Numbered from the stretch's first letter, positions 1-7,274 are shown. The stretch is 7,323 nucleotides of DNA from an uncultured Marinilabiliales bacterium (GCA_937877575.1 CALFIZ010000267.1:1-7323); one strand, 5' to 3'. The notes: generated by a model from the sequence alone, not told the origin. Program-made: numbers and translations.

Positions 1-14
1 TGCTCTTCCGATCT
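1..14 (+). other. Illumina adapter remnant (technical, not genomic)
   Basis: The first 14 bases, TGCTCTTCCGATCT, are identical to the 3' end of the Illumina read-2/index-side adapter. The T before GCTCTTCC fits that arm rather than the universal arm, which has C there. The flippase reading frame runs into these bases, so any residues translated from them are artificial. Confidence 0.93.
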
Positions 15-279
15 GGTTTTATTCCTCGCTCCAGGCATATTGGCAATTGCAGCATCCAATGTCATCGGAAATTATTTCTCCGCCATCGGCAGACTGAAGG
101 TGTTAATCCTCAAATCAGCCATAGGTCTGGTCGTTACGGTTCTGCTGTCATTTCTGTTGATTCCACGTCTTGCCATAGACGGTGCCTGTATCGTCAATTC
201 CGCATCGTACATCGTATCATCAGTGATATTAATCGTGGCATTCATGAATCATCGCCAATCAATGCAAATGCAGTCGTAA
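15..279 (+). CDS. Polysaccharide flippase-like membrane protein, C-terminal fragment (5' truncated)
   Basis: This is the last 87 codons of a multi-pass membrane protein. The first complete genomic codon is at 16 and the stop TAA is at 277-279; the 5' part is lost at the adapter junction, so no true start is present. Three hydrophobic stretches are visible, at about fragment residues 1-17, 32-50 and 56-77, separated by short polar loops. The pattern of a pro-gly helix, then SNVIGNYFSAIGR, a second helix ending in LLIPRLAIDGA and a Ser/Tyr-rich last helix resembles the C-terminal region of Wzx-type oligosaccharide flippases (MATE/MOP superfamily), which move lipid-linked polysaccharide units across the inner membrane. 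The assignment rests on overall pattern, because the diagnostic N-terminal part is missing. A relative such as another MOP exporter is possible. No downstream gene of a polysaccharide locus follows, so this may be the end of such a cluster. Confidence 0.72.
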
Positions 280-367
280 TGCAATGTTCGGACTGAAAAC
301 ATCATTGTTGTCATTCCGAAATCTGAATATGTCGCCCTAAACAATTCAAATATTTCCGAAATTTTTA

Positions 368-375
368 TATTTTTG
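368..375 (+). promoter_or_regulatory. Bacteroidetes-type -7 promoter element
   Basis: TATTTTTG matches the TAnnTTTG -7 consensus of Bacteroidetes primary-sigma promoters and lies 30 bp before the ATG at 406. A good TTG-type -33 box is not seen at the expected spacing (around 345-349 reads TTCAA), so the promoter is supported by one element and its position. The leader that follows is almost entirely A/T and has no Shine-Dalgarno sequence, as is common in this phylum. The rest of the 280-405 gap holds no gene. Confidence 0.55.
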
Positions 376-405
376 TAGCATTAAAAAAATTTAATAATTA
401 AGAAT

Positions 406-1041
406 ATGAAAAGAATCAGTATTTTATTAGTTCTTCTGTTCGCAGGCAGCATTCTGTCAGCACAGACAATTGAGGAAAAGACAGTGTCAATAGGTAAAAA
501 AGATGTAACAGGATATGTTCTGACATGTTCCTCAACAGACGTTAACTTGGTAAAAAGCGCTTTAACCAATTATTTCGAAAACGACAACAAACTTAAAGCT
601 TCAAAAGAGAAAAGCTATACATTATACAAAAACCAGCCTTTTGCACCTTTTGGCACTGAAAACTTCGACATCTATACATTAGTCGAGGAAGTCGGCAAGA
701 AAAACGCCAAAAACGTTCAGGTAACCTGGGTCGTATCAAGCGGTAACTACAATGCAATTTCCTCAAAAACAAATGTTCAGAGTGCCGATAAAATCAAATC
801 CATACTGCAGAGTTTCGATTCATACGTATATCAATATGAAATAAAGACCAAACTTGCCAATCTGGACTCACAATTGGAAAAACTCAATGCGACAAAGAAA
901 ACCCAGCAGGCAAATGAAGAAAAAATCAAAAACAAACTGACTGAATTGAACAAAGACCTTGAAAACATTAAAGCTGAACAAAAGAAAACCGATGAATCCA
1001 TACTGGATGTTCAGCGACAGATTAACGCTTTAAGGCAATAG
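406..1041 (+). CDS. Secreted protein with C-terminal coiled coil, function unknown
   Basis: I do not recognise a named family with confidence. The 211-residue product starts with a clear Sec signal peptide: Lys-Arg at 2-3, a hydrophobic core at about 5-14, and likely cleavage near residues 18-20 (SILSAQ). It is therefore probably periplasmic or envelope-associated; no lipobox Cys is present. Residues 24-122 look like a compact alpha/beta domain with alternating beta-type segments (VTGYVLTC, VQVTWVVS) and aromatic patches. From about 145 to 210 the sequence is Lys/Glu/Gln-rich with regularly spaced Leu/Ile (L150, L153, L157, L160, I174, L178, L181, L185, I188), a strong coiled-coil signature that suggests oligomerisation or partner binding. 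The ATG at 406 is chosen because the signal peptide begins exactly there, 30 bp after a -7 promoter element. The gene appears monocistronic, with its own promoter and a terminator 28 bp after its stop. It is convergent to the next gene. Confidence 0.85.
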   Translation: MKRISILLVLLFAGSILSAQTIEEKTVSIGKKDVTGYVLTCSSTDVNLVKSALTNYFENDNKLKASKEKSYTLYKNQPFAPFGTENFDIYTLVEEVGKKNAKNVQVTWVVSSGNYNAISSKTNVQSADKIKSILQSFDSYVYQYEIKTKLANLDSQLEKLNATKKTQQANEEKIKNKLTELNKDLENIKAEQKKTDESILDVQRQINALRQ

Positions 1042-1069
1042 GTTTTAAGACAATATACTAATTTCATAC

Positions 1070-1123
1070 TTGAGGTTTAACAAGAATCGCTGAGAACGGT
1101 TTTTGCTAAACCTCAATCTTTTT
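1070..1123 (+). terminator. Rho-independent terminator between convergent genes
   Basis: A perfect 10-bp inverted repeat pairs TTGAGGTTTA (1070-1079) with TAAACCTCAA (1107-1116). After one A/C mismatch the stem continues inward for about five more pairs (1081-1085 with 1101-1105, including one G-T). A T-rich run (1119-1123) follows on the plus strand, so it should end transcription of the gene at 406-1041. On the minus strand the hairpin also forms, but no U-tract follows, so termination in that direction would be weaker. The stop codon of the minus-strand gene (1113-1115) lies inside the right arm. Confidence 0.8.
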
Positions 1124-2204
1124 CAAACACCTTAAGATACTTCTTCTCATCCTTGGGATAAGCCGCAATCTCACCGTCCGATTCGGCAGTAAACACATAT
1201 ACAAGTTCCCTTTCATCGATCGTCTCCCGCACATAACGCCTCTTCATTTTCACCGTCAGATTCGATAATCCCACATATTGCGACATCTGTCTTTCCAACG
1301 TTTTCTCAGCGGTTTCACCGAACAGGATGTGCCACCAGTACAGCCCTCGCACCTTGCCGTCAGTACCGTTCACACGAAGATGAACAGACGGATGCAGCAA
1401 CCTGCTTCCGCCATGCATCTCATAATACATGCCCTTACCCGTAAAATTGCCCCGTTCATTCACAAGAGGCAGGAAATCCATCTTGGATGCCTCCACCACA
1501 AACTCCTTCTTCAATGAAGAATTACTTGCCGTCTTATCAGGTATGGCTTCAGTGTCAGCCGGGCCATTCTTCTCATCTGAATGGTCAAAGGTCTTTAATG
1601 TCGGATTGCCCACCGACTTTACGGGCACCGGCTCGGTGTCAGCCTGACTATTGTTTTCAACTGAATGGTCAGGCGCCTTTCCTGTAGAATTGCCTGCTGT
1701 CTTTATGGTCGGTGTATTTGAACTCAAAGGCAACGGTGAAGACGAAACCTCAACGATTGTAATCTGTTCCGTCCCCTTAGGCACTGTCATAAGGAAAGAA
1801 TCTCCCCGTTTATGTCCGGTCAGAGCTTTTGCTATCGGGGATGTAAAGGCAATAAGACCTTTTGTGAAATCAGCTTCATCCACGCCGACTATGCGTATAG
1901 TTCTGTCATTGTATTTCACATACATGCCGAAACTCACCACGCCTTCCGCAGCCGCTGATGCATCAACCTCCACGGCACTGTTGATACGTTCCTGCAGCAA
2001 CGCCATTTTTTCGCAGATGAAATTACGCATCAGATGGTCGTTTTTGGATGTTTCATATTGTTTCATGAGGTCAGCCTTCTCGCTGCGCAATAATGCCAGT
2101 CCCTCTGATGTCACGTAATTGGTGACACCTTCCGGCAAAAACGCCCTCGGCGTAACTATGGGTATCTCTTCCTGATCACCCTCTTTTACAAACCCTCTGC
2201 TCAT
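1113..2204 (-). CDS. GreA/GreB-family protein fused to a degenerate Nudix-like domain
   Basis: The 363-residue product begins MSRGFVKEGDQEE, the opening typical of a GreA/GreB-like subfamily. Residues 28-80 form a short helical hairpin, about 20 residues shorter than in E. coli GreA. I cannot find the acidic tip motif (GDLxENAEY) used for transcript cleavage. Residues 86-153 match the GreA/B C-terminal FKBP-like domain (VGVDEAD, GLIAFTSPIAKALTGHKRGD, ITIVEV), which docks on RNA polymerase. A Ser/Thr/Asp-rich linker (154-240) contains a 28-residue tandem repeat. Residues 243-345 resemble an IPP-isomerase/YfcD-type Nudix domain (DFLPLVNERGNFTG, LLHPSVHL, GETAEKTLERQ, ERELVYVF). The Nudix box is broken: the usual RE-x-x-EE is RQ at 305-306 and QY at 309-310, and the strand before it is shortened. 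A binding role rather than catalysis is inferred. Typical family members end near residue 155, so more than half of this protein is extra. The gene lies 45 bp after the beta-galactosidase stop, possibly in one transcript. Confidence 0.85.
   Translation of the reverse strand: MSRGFVKEGDQEEIPIVTPRAFLPEGVTNYVTSEGLALLRSEKADLMKQYETSKNDHLMRNFICEKMALLQERINSAVEVDASAAAEGVVSFGMYVKYNDRTIRIVGVDEADFTKGLIAFTSPIAKALTGHKRGDSFLMTVPKGTEQITIVEVSSSPLPLSSNTPTIKTAGNSTGKAPDHSVENNSQADTEPVPVKSVGNPTLKTFDHSDEKNGPADTEAIPDKTASNSSLKKEFVVEASKMDFLPLVNERGNFTGKGMYYEMHGGSRLLHPSVHLRVNGTDGKVRGLYWWHILFGETAEKTLERQMSQYVGLSNLTVKMKRRYVRETIDERELVYVFTAESDGEIAAYPKDEKKYLKVFEKD
1506..1703 (-). repeat. 84-bp imperfect tandem repeat encoding the interdomain linker
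   Basis: Two adjacent 84-bp units (1620-1703 and 1536-1619) are about two-thirds identical by hand count, with no length change. A partial third unit (1506-1535) follows. In the protein they give residues 168-195 and 196-223, each reading K-[TS]-x-GN...DHS-x-E-x-N...ADTE-x-[IV]-P, then KTASNSSLKK at 224-233. The repeat keeps the reading frame and lies wholly in the flexible linker between the Gre-like and Nudix-like parts. It probably arose by duplication inside the gene and then diverged. Confidence 0.8.
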
Positions 2205-2249
2205 GTTTGGTAACTACCTGATAATGTAATGACTCCGCAGGCATTAAGT

Positions 2250-5200
2250 TTAATAATCCACCTCATCTACCATTATCCATGACGGGTTGTTCCTGCTTGA
2301 ATGCCATGCAGGAAGGTCACCGCTATTGATTGCTTCAACCCTGACATACCGCACATCCTTCATGTCAACATTTGCGGAAACCACATAACGTCCCGTCTTT
2401 CCGGCATTTTCCGCCGACAAAGGGTCAAATGGCAGGTCGGCTGTATATTTTGAATAACTCTTGCCATCCTTTGAAACATACACATTAACTTCCTTTGGCA
2501 GCAGAACCCAGTCTCTCGTAAAATGCGCAAAACTTATCTTCACATCCTTCACATACGCCTTCTGCGCCAACTCGAACGTAACGTCAAGGTCGTTACCGAA
2601 AAATCCTATCCAATTTTCATAAAAATCATTCGGATCACCGACAAGACCATCCAACAGCGCCACCTTGTAATTCGTGGAATACTGGGCATCAGGGTTCGTT
2701 ACAAAGGTTATTTTCTTCCTATTGATGAATTTATAGTTATGTTTTGCCGAAAACGAAGGCAGACAGCCTTTTTTCATTGCCTTTGCCACCACCGTCACGT
2801 CATCATTGACCACTATCGGTTTCCTGTATAAAGCGGAAAACTGTGTGGGCTCCGTGCCATCAAGAGTGTAATAAATCTTAGCATCCTTGTCGGCACAACC
2901 TAAAGTGAAGGTCATCTTTTCGTCAAACACTTCGCGACTCGCTGTAATAACCGGAGTTTCAGTTAGTTCTATATCCTCAACATCCAATATCTGACGATAA
3001 AGTTCCTTCGGACTGTCTTTCGTCACATTATATGGACGGAATCTAACAGAATATGAGTATGAATGATAGTTCAGCAGATATTCAGCTGCCACATCAGGTC
3101 CGCATGTGGCAGTACCCAAGCCTGCCTGACGGTAATCGATGTTCACAGTCCAATAGTCACTAAGTTTTAACTCGTTGATTCTGCGTGCATTGGTGATGTT
3201 GTCATCAGTGTATTGGTAAGCGCTGAAATTCAACAGTTGGTCACCCGAAACAAAAAGTCCGACATTGGAACCCTTGCCTTTGAATGCCACCCAGCGTACC
3301 GCTGACCTGTTGCCGTTGTCCTGCGGCACAACATGCTGCTCAAACATATCACTCAGATTGATATTGTTGACCTTGACTATTCCCGCCGACTGCCTGTCAG
3401 GATAACACTCAACGGATTTTCCGAACCATTCGGCTTCATTCAGCTTCAGCGGCATTTCAAACTGCATACCTACCTTGGCAACTGTACGGACATCATACGC
3501 AATATTTAACTTGTTGGATATCACAATATTGGCATCGTCATCAATAAAATATGTCTGATAAATGTCACATACATTCTCACCTCTGTTATTCTTCAGTGAC
3601 TGAAGCATTATGATGCAGGCCTTAGTATTGTTTTCAACCAGTTTGGCATCGACAAACCGTGTGGTTGGGCTCAGACTGTCAAGACCGGCTGCACGCCATC
3701 TTCTGTAGCCATTACCATCAACCATATCATTAAGAGTCGGTGCACGGAACAGATTGGATTTCAATCCGCCCTCAAACAATTCAACGCCCTGATATTCGAA
3801 AGATTCAGCAATACCGGTATTCTTATCTATCGTCAATTTGAAATCCATGCCCGAAACCGTAATATATGAATCATTTTCAACAAGAGTTACCTGACGGTTG
3901 TTATTTATGACGTTGCCCTTGACCGTCTCAGGGATTTCAAGCTCAAACTCATCGTAGGCGACTTCCGTTCCTACAGGAAGTCCGGGCCGCGCCTTTGTAG
4001 TCCTCACCGAAAATCTGACAAAGAATTCCTCATTATGGTTCACATCCTTGATTTCAGGCAGTTTTATATGGAAATTCTCGGCGCACGATGGCTTCACATC
4101 GAATGTCAGCGGCACATTCTCCACAACGGTTCTTTCATTTGAAAATACCGTGTAGGAAATGTCAAATGTGTTCAGGTTCGTAAAAAAGAACCAGTTTTTC
4201 ACCCTGAAATACAGGTCTTTGGCATTAAGTACCGAAAATTTCACATTCTGATAGACCTTCTGCACCTCAGCGGCATGATGGTGCGGCACCCTATTGGAGC
4301 CAATCACACCGTTAGCGCAGAAGCTGTCGTCATCTTCTATGCCTTCCACTTCCCCAAGGTCACCGCCAACAGCCAACAGTCTGTTGCCGTCTTTATCCAC
4401 CACTTCAAACGACTGGTCAACCCAATCCCATATAAAACCGCCCTGGAGCTGCTCATGGCTCTCGATGGCATCCCAATAATCCTGCAGACCGCCGCAGCTG
4501 TTACCCATTGCATGACTGTATTCAATGAGGATGTACGGCCTTTCGTGATGATTTGCAGAATAACGTGTGATGTAGTTGACATCGGCATACATCGCGCTGA
4601 AAATATCGGAATTCTTGTCATAAAGCGCACGTTCATACTGAACCGGACGAGTGGAATCATGTTTCTTCATCCAATTGTAAGCCTCTTCAAAGCAGACACC
4701 GTTGCCGCACTCGTTTCCAAGCGACCACATCACAACGCAGGCATGGTTCTTGTCGCGCTCAAACATATTTCTTTCCCTTGTCACAATCGGCTCAGTCCAT
4801 TCCGGTTTCTTTGCAAGACTCCTGTCTCCATACCCTTGCGCATGAGATTCGACATTAGCCTCATCACAAACATACAGCCCATACTTGTCGCAAAGCTCGT
4901 AGAAGTAAGGGTCATCAGGATAATGGCAAGTTCTCACCGCATTGATATTCATCGAAAGCATCAGCTTTATGTCGTTTTCCATCGATTCGCGGGTAATCAC
5001 ATGACCTGTCTTGGGGTCATGCTCATGGCGGTTGACGCCCTTAATCAGAACCGGCTTGCCGTTGACTAAGAATTTGCCCTTCCTAACCTCAACAGTTCTG
5101 AAACCAATCTTGTTTCCAAGAGTTTCGACAACATTGCCTTTTGCATCTTTTATTCTGATGATCAGCGTGTAAAGATAAGGAGTCTCAGCCGACCAATGCT

Positions 5201-6140
5201 CAACACCCTTCACTGTAACCGGGTCAAAAGAAAACGTACCTTCAGTAAATTTCCTCAGATACAGTTCCTTGTTCTGTTTCAGGATTGATTTGTCGCCATC
5301 GATTATCTCAACTTCGAGGAAATAAGGTTTCTTCGGGTATTTTGCAAGTTTGTTTACAACCCTGATGTCAATTGAAAAGACACCGTTTTCGTAATTTTCA
5401 TCCAATCCTGCCTTAACGAAATAATCTTCAACGTTGACAAGCGGTTTGGAATAGATGAAGACATCCCTTTCGATGCCGCTGAGACGCCAGAAATCCTGAC
5501 ATTCAAGGTAGGAGCCGTTGCTGAAGCGATACACTTTCATTGCAAGAGTGTTTTTACCGGTTTTCACAAACGGCGTGATGTCAAAGTCGGAATTGGTTTT
5601 TGCATCCTCGGTATAGCCGGCGAAACTGCCGTTAATCCACAGATAATATGCCGACTTCACAGCACCGAAATTGATGAACACATTGGTGTTTGCCCATTCT
5701 TCCGGGATATTGAAATCATGCACATAACAGCCGACAGGATTGTTTTCTGAAGGCGGTGCAGGCGGCTCATTGGGACGAAACTCATTGTCGCTGTTGACAT
5801 ATATCGGTACGCCGAAACCGTTGATTTCCCAGTTGGCGGGAACGTCTATCTCCTTCCATGAAGAGACGTCATAACCGTCAGCATAGAAGTTTTCCGGCAC
5901 TTCTGACGGTGACGGCACCCAATAGAACTTCCACTTCCCGTTAAGACACCGGTAATAATCCGAACCCTGAAAGTCCAAATTGCTGATACCTTTTTCATTG
6001 CTGTAAGGCACCACATTGGTTCTTGGGTACATTTTGTTGATTTCAACTACTGACAGGTCGCTCCATGCGTCCGGAAGTGCCTGACCAACTGCCGATTGCA
6101 GCAGTGTTAATACGATTATGGCTGTTATTAGTCTCTTCAT
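2250..6140 (-). CDS. lacZ: Secreted LacZ-type GH2 beta-galactosidase with chitobiase-C-like and F5/8 C domains
   Basis: This 1296-residue enzyme hydrolyses terminal beta-galactosides (family knowledge; the natural substrate is not shown). Signal peptide 1-20 (core ITAIIVLTLL, likely cut near AVGQ-A) has no lipobox, which suggests a periplasmic enzyme. Approximate order: GH2 sugar-binding domain 55-235 with DFWRLSGIERDV at 216-227; Ig-like domain 236-350; TIM barrel 352-640; a second Ig-like linker domain 641-745; beta-galactosidase small-chain domain 755-1035; chitobiase/HEX C-terminal-like module 1063-1137 (IYYTLDGTEPT); F5/8 type C (discoidin-like) module 1145-1296 ending PSWIMVDEVDY. Acid/base is E477 (WSLGNECGNG) and nucleophile E540 (ILIEYSHAMGNS). 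Other LacZ equivalents present are D216, H372, H406, E431, H433, Y518, H543, W571, F607 and N610. Trp999 of E. coli LacZ is replaced by C1013. E. coli LacZ has 1023 residues; the surplus is the signal peptide and the last two modules, which may bind glycans. No SusC/SusD pair or regulator is in the window. It starts 53 bp after the beta-barrel gene; no separate promoter is visible there. The symbol reflects domain type, since Bacteroidales carry many paralogues. Confidence 0.96.
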   Translation of the reverse strand: MKRLITAIIVLTLLQSAVGQALPDAWSDLSVVEINKMYPRTNVVPYSNEKGISNLDFQGSDYYRCLNGKWKFYWVPSPSEVPENFYADGYDVSSWKEIDVPANWEINGFGVPIYVNSDNEFRPNEPPAPPSENNPVGCYVHDFNIPEEWANTNVFINFGAVKSAYYLWINGSFAGYTEDAKTNSDFDITPFVKTGKNTLAMKVYRFSNGSYLECQDFWRLSGIERDVFIYSKPLVNVEDYFVKAGLDENYENGVFSIDIRVVNKLAKYPKKPYFLEVEIIDGDKSILKQNKELYLRKFTEGTFSFDPVTVKGVEHWSAETPYLYTLIIRIKDAKGNVVETLGNKIGFRTVEVRKGKFLVNGKPVLIKGVNRHEHDPKTGHVITRESMENDIKLMLSMNINAVRTCHYPDDPYFYELCDKYGLYVCDEANVESHAQGYGDRSLAKKPEWTEPIVTRERNMFERDKNHACVVMWSLGNECGNGVCFEEAYNWMKKHDSTRPVQYERALYDKNSDIFSAMYADVNYITRYSANHHERPYILIEYSHAMGNSCGGLQDYWDAIESHEQLQGGFIWDWVDQSFEVVDKDGNRLLAVGGDLGEVEGIEDDDSFCANGVIGSNRVPHHHAAEVQKVYQNVKFSVLNAKDLYFRVKNWFFFTNLNTFDISYTVFSNERTVVENVPLTFDVKPSCAENFHIKLPEIKDVNHNEEFFVRFSVRTTKARPGLPVGTEVAYDEFELEIPETVKGNVINNNRQVTLVENDSYITVSGMDFKLTIDKNTGIAESFEYQGVELFEGGLKSNLFRAPTLNDMVDGNGYRRWRAAGLDSLSPTTRFVDAKLVENNTKACIIMLQSLKNNRGENVCDIYQTYFIDDDANIVISNKLNIAYDVRTVAKVGMQFEMPLKLNEAEWFGKSVECYPDRQSAGIVKVNNINLSDMFEQHVVPQDNGNRSAVRWVAFKGKGSNVGLFVSGDQLLNFSAYQYTDDNITNARRINELKLSDYWTVNIDYRQAGLGTATCGPDVAAEYLLNYHSYSYSVRFRPYNVTKDSPKELYRQILDVEDIELTETPVITASREVFDEKMTFTLGCADKDAKIYYTLDGTEPTQFSALYRKPIVVNDDVTVVAKAMKKGCLPSFSAKHNYKFINRKKITFVTNPDAQYSTNYKVALLDGLVGDPNDFYENWIGFFGNDLDVTFELAQKAYVKDVKISFAHFTRDWVLLPKEVNVYVSKDGKSYSKYTADLPFDPLSAENAGKTGRYVVSANVDMKDVRYVRVEAINSGDLPAWHSSRNNPSWIMVDEVDY

Positions 6141-6193
6141 TGTTTGTGATTTTATTATTATTAGCCGATGTCTTTACAGTCACTGGTTGAATT

Positions 6194-6901
6194 TTACCAT
6201 TGCGCCTGATTCTGGCTGCCCCAGAGAGTCCAGCGGAATGTAAAGTCAACCAATTGGTTATATTGACCTTTAACCCAGAATTGCTTGGAGAGAGGTCCGA
6301 ATTTCCAACTCTCGGAATTATGGTAGGAGCGCACCGGGGTCAGGAAGAAAGTCGATGAAAATTTGACATCAAGTGACAGCCGATACAACAGTTTGATGTT
6401 TATGCCGAAATCCCATGAGAAGTCGAAAGATGAAAACAGGTCGATATAGTCAGCGGAATAATCGATGTAATTCTGTTCAAATTTGCTGAGTTTACGCAGC
6501 ATGATGCCAAAGTTCGGACCGGTAAAGGCACTAAACCTCTGGTTGAAAGTATAGCTATAGTGAATAGGAATTGTTATATAATGCAGAGCAGTTTTGGTTT
6601 GATAAACCTGTCCTGGAATCGTGTCATTTGGACCCGGAACCTTTCGGGAGCCCTTCTGCATATAAGAAATCTCAAATCCCAATGATGATTTGTCATCGAA
6701 ATACATGTCGGTAAAGACTCCTGCATTCAGGCCGGGTTTCGAGAAAAATCTTGTGCCTATTGATGATGTGGAATCCACTAACGAGCCTGTCAGATGCGAT
6801 GCACATCCGCCGATAATAAGTCCGCCGTTGAATCGTTGTGACATGGCGGTAAAAGCTGATAGCACAAGCAATATACTGATAATTAGTCTATTGAATTTCA
6901 T
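6194..6901 (-). CDS. PorT-like outer-membrane beta-barrel protein
   Basis: The 235-residue product has a Sec signal peptide (Lys2, Arg5, hydrophobic 6-16, cleavage near AMSQ at 19-22). The rest consists of alternating short beta-type strands rich in aromatic residues, as expected for a small outer-membrane barrel of about eight strands. Motifs typical of the Bacteroidetes PorT/OMP_b-brl_2 type are visible: FNGGLIIGG at 24-32, PGLNAGVFTDMYF at 56-68, LGFEISYMQKGSR at 74-86, YITIPIHYSYTF at 108-119 and TGPNFGIML at 127-135. The last strand ends with aromatic residues (FTFRWTLW), as in many barrels. Members of this family are often annotated only as outer-membrane proteins and no precise role is inferred. 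Its start overlaps the end of the upstream gene by 14 bp, which suggests translational coupling. The beta-galactosidase follows 53 bp downstream, so a shared transcript is plausible. Confidence 0.85.
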   Translation of the reverse strand: MKFNRLIISILLVLSAFTAMSQRFNGGLIIGGCASHLTGSLVDSTSSIGTRFFSKPGLNAGVFTDMYFDDKSSLGFEISYMQKGSRKVPGPNDTIPGQVYQTKTALHYITIPIHYSYTFNQRFSAFTGPNFGIMLRKLSKFEQNYIDYSADYIDLFSSFDFSWDFGINIKLLYRLSLDVKFSSTFFLTPVRSYHNSESWKFGPLSKQFWVKGQYNQLVDFTFRWTLWGSQNQAQW

Positions 6902-7274
6902 CAGACTTTATTTCTGATTTTTCGTTAATATGAATGCTATTTTTATTTCTTTCTTCATATTTTTTAGGTTCAACATTTAATCGTTTTATAATTGCTTCAG
7001 AAACAACAGCTATTAATGCAGCAAAGAAAGTAAGTCCAAGAAGAGCTGATTCTAAATAAAAACTTATTTGAATATAAGGAATATTTTCTTTACTGGTTTC
7101 CATTCCTATTCTTATTATTTCATTTGTTATTTCATCACTACAATTATAACTAGATAAATCATTATTAACAATTCTAGAATAATAAACAGCAAGACAAATA
7201 AAGATAGGAACAAGAACTAATATAAAAATTGTATACTGGATACAATAATCCTTAGTAGAAAAATCATCAAACAT
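6888..7274 (-). CDS. Small two-TM membrane protein, unknown function, possibly 5' truncated
   Basis: I do not recognise this 128-residue protein. Two hydrophobic segments are visible, at about residues 13-32 (IFILVLVPIFICLAV) and 72-95 (LLGLTFFAALIAVV), joined by a polar loop of about 40 residues with one Cys (45). The tail, 97-128, is highly charged and Lys/Glu-rich, probably cytoplasmic. The ATG at 7274 is only six genomic bases from the adapter junction and the frame stays open through those bases, so the real start may lie upstream. No upstream signal can be assessed. Base composition is striking: single 60-bp lines here contain about 20-28% G+C, far below the neighbouring genes, and codons are strongly A/T-ending, which suggests acquired or fast-evolving DNA. 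The stop (TAG at 6888-6890) lies inside the beta-barrel gene, giving a 14-bp overlap in a different frame. Confidence 0.65.
   Translation of the reverse strand: MFDDFSTKDYCIQYTIFILVLVPIFICLAVYYSRIVNNDLSSYNCSDEITNEIIRIGMETSKENIPYIQISFYLESALLGLTFFAALIAVVSEAIIKRLNVEPKKYEERNKNSIHINEKSEIKSDEIQ

Noticed and set aside
287..320. Short inverted repeat TTCGGA ... TCCGAA after the flippase stop
   Set aside because: The stem is only six bases with a 22-base loop and no T-run, so a terminator is not supported.
314..362. Repeated TTCCGAAAT (314-322 and 354-362) upstream of the 406 gene
   Set aside because: Nine bases repeated once in an AT-rich gap could be chance. It might be an operator pair, but nothing else supports it.
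381..569. 62-codon open frame on the minus strand
   Set aside because: It overlaps the signal peptide of the plus-strand gene at 406 and its promoter leader, and no coding features are seen.
1651..2118. 155-codon open frame on the plus strand
   Set aside because: It is antisense to the Gre-like gene, including its conserved FKBP-like domain, and shows no family features of its own.
4275..5069. 264-codon open frame on the plus strand inside the beta-galactosidase gene
   Set aside because: It lies fully antisense to the GH2 catalytic region, whose minus-strand protein has conserved motifs throughout. The plus-strand product has no recognisable domain, start context or signal.
2250..6140. Polysaccharide-utilisation locus around the beta-galactosidase
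   Set aside because: No SusC, SusD, hybrid two-component or ECF sigma/anti-sigma genes are present, and the neighbouring barrel of 235 residues is far too small for SusC.
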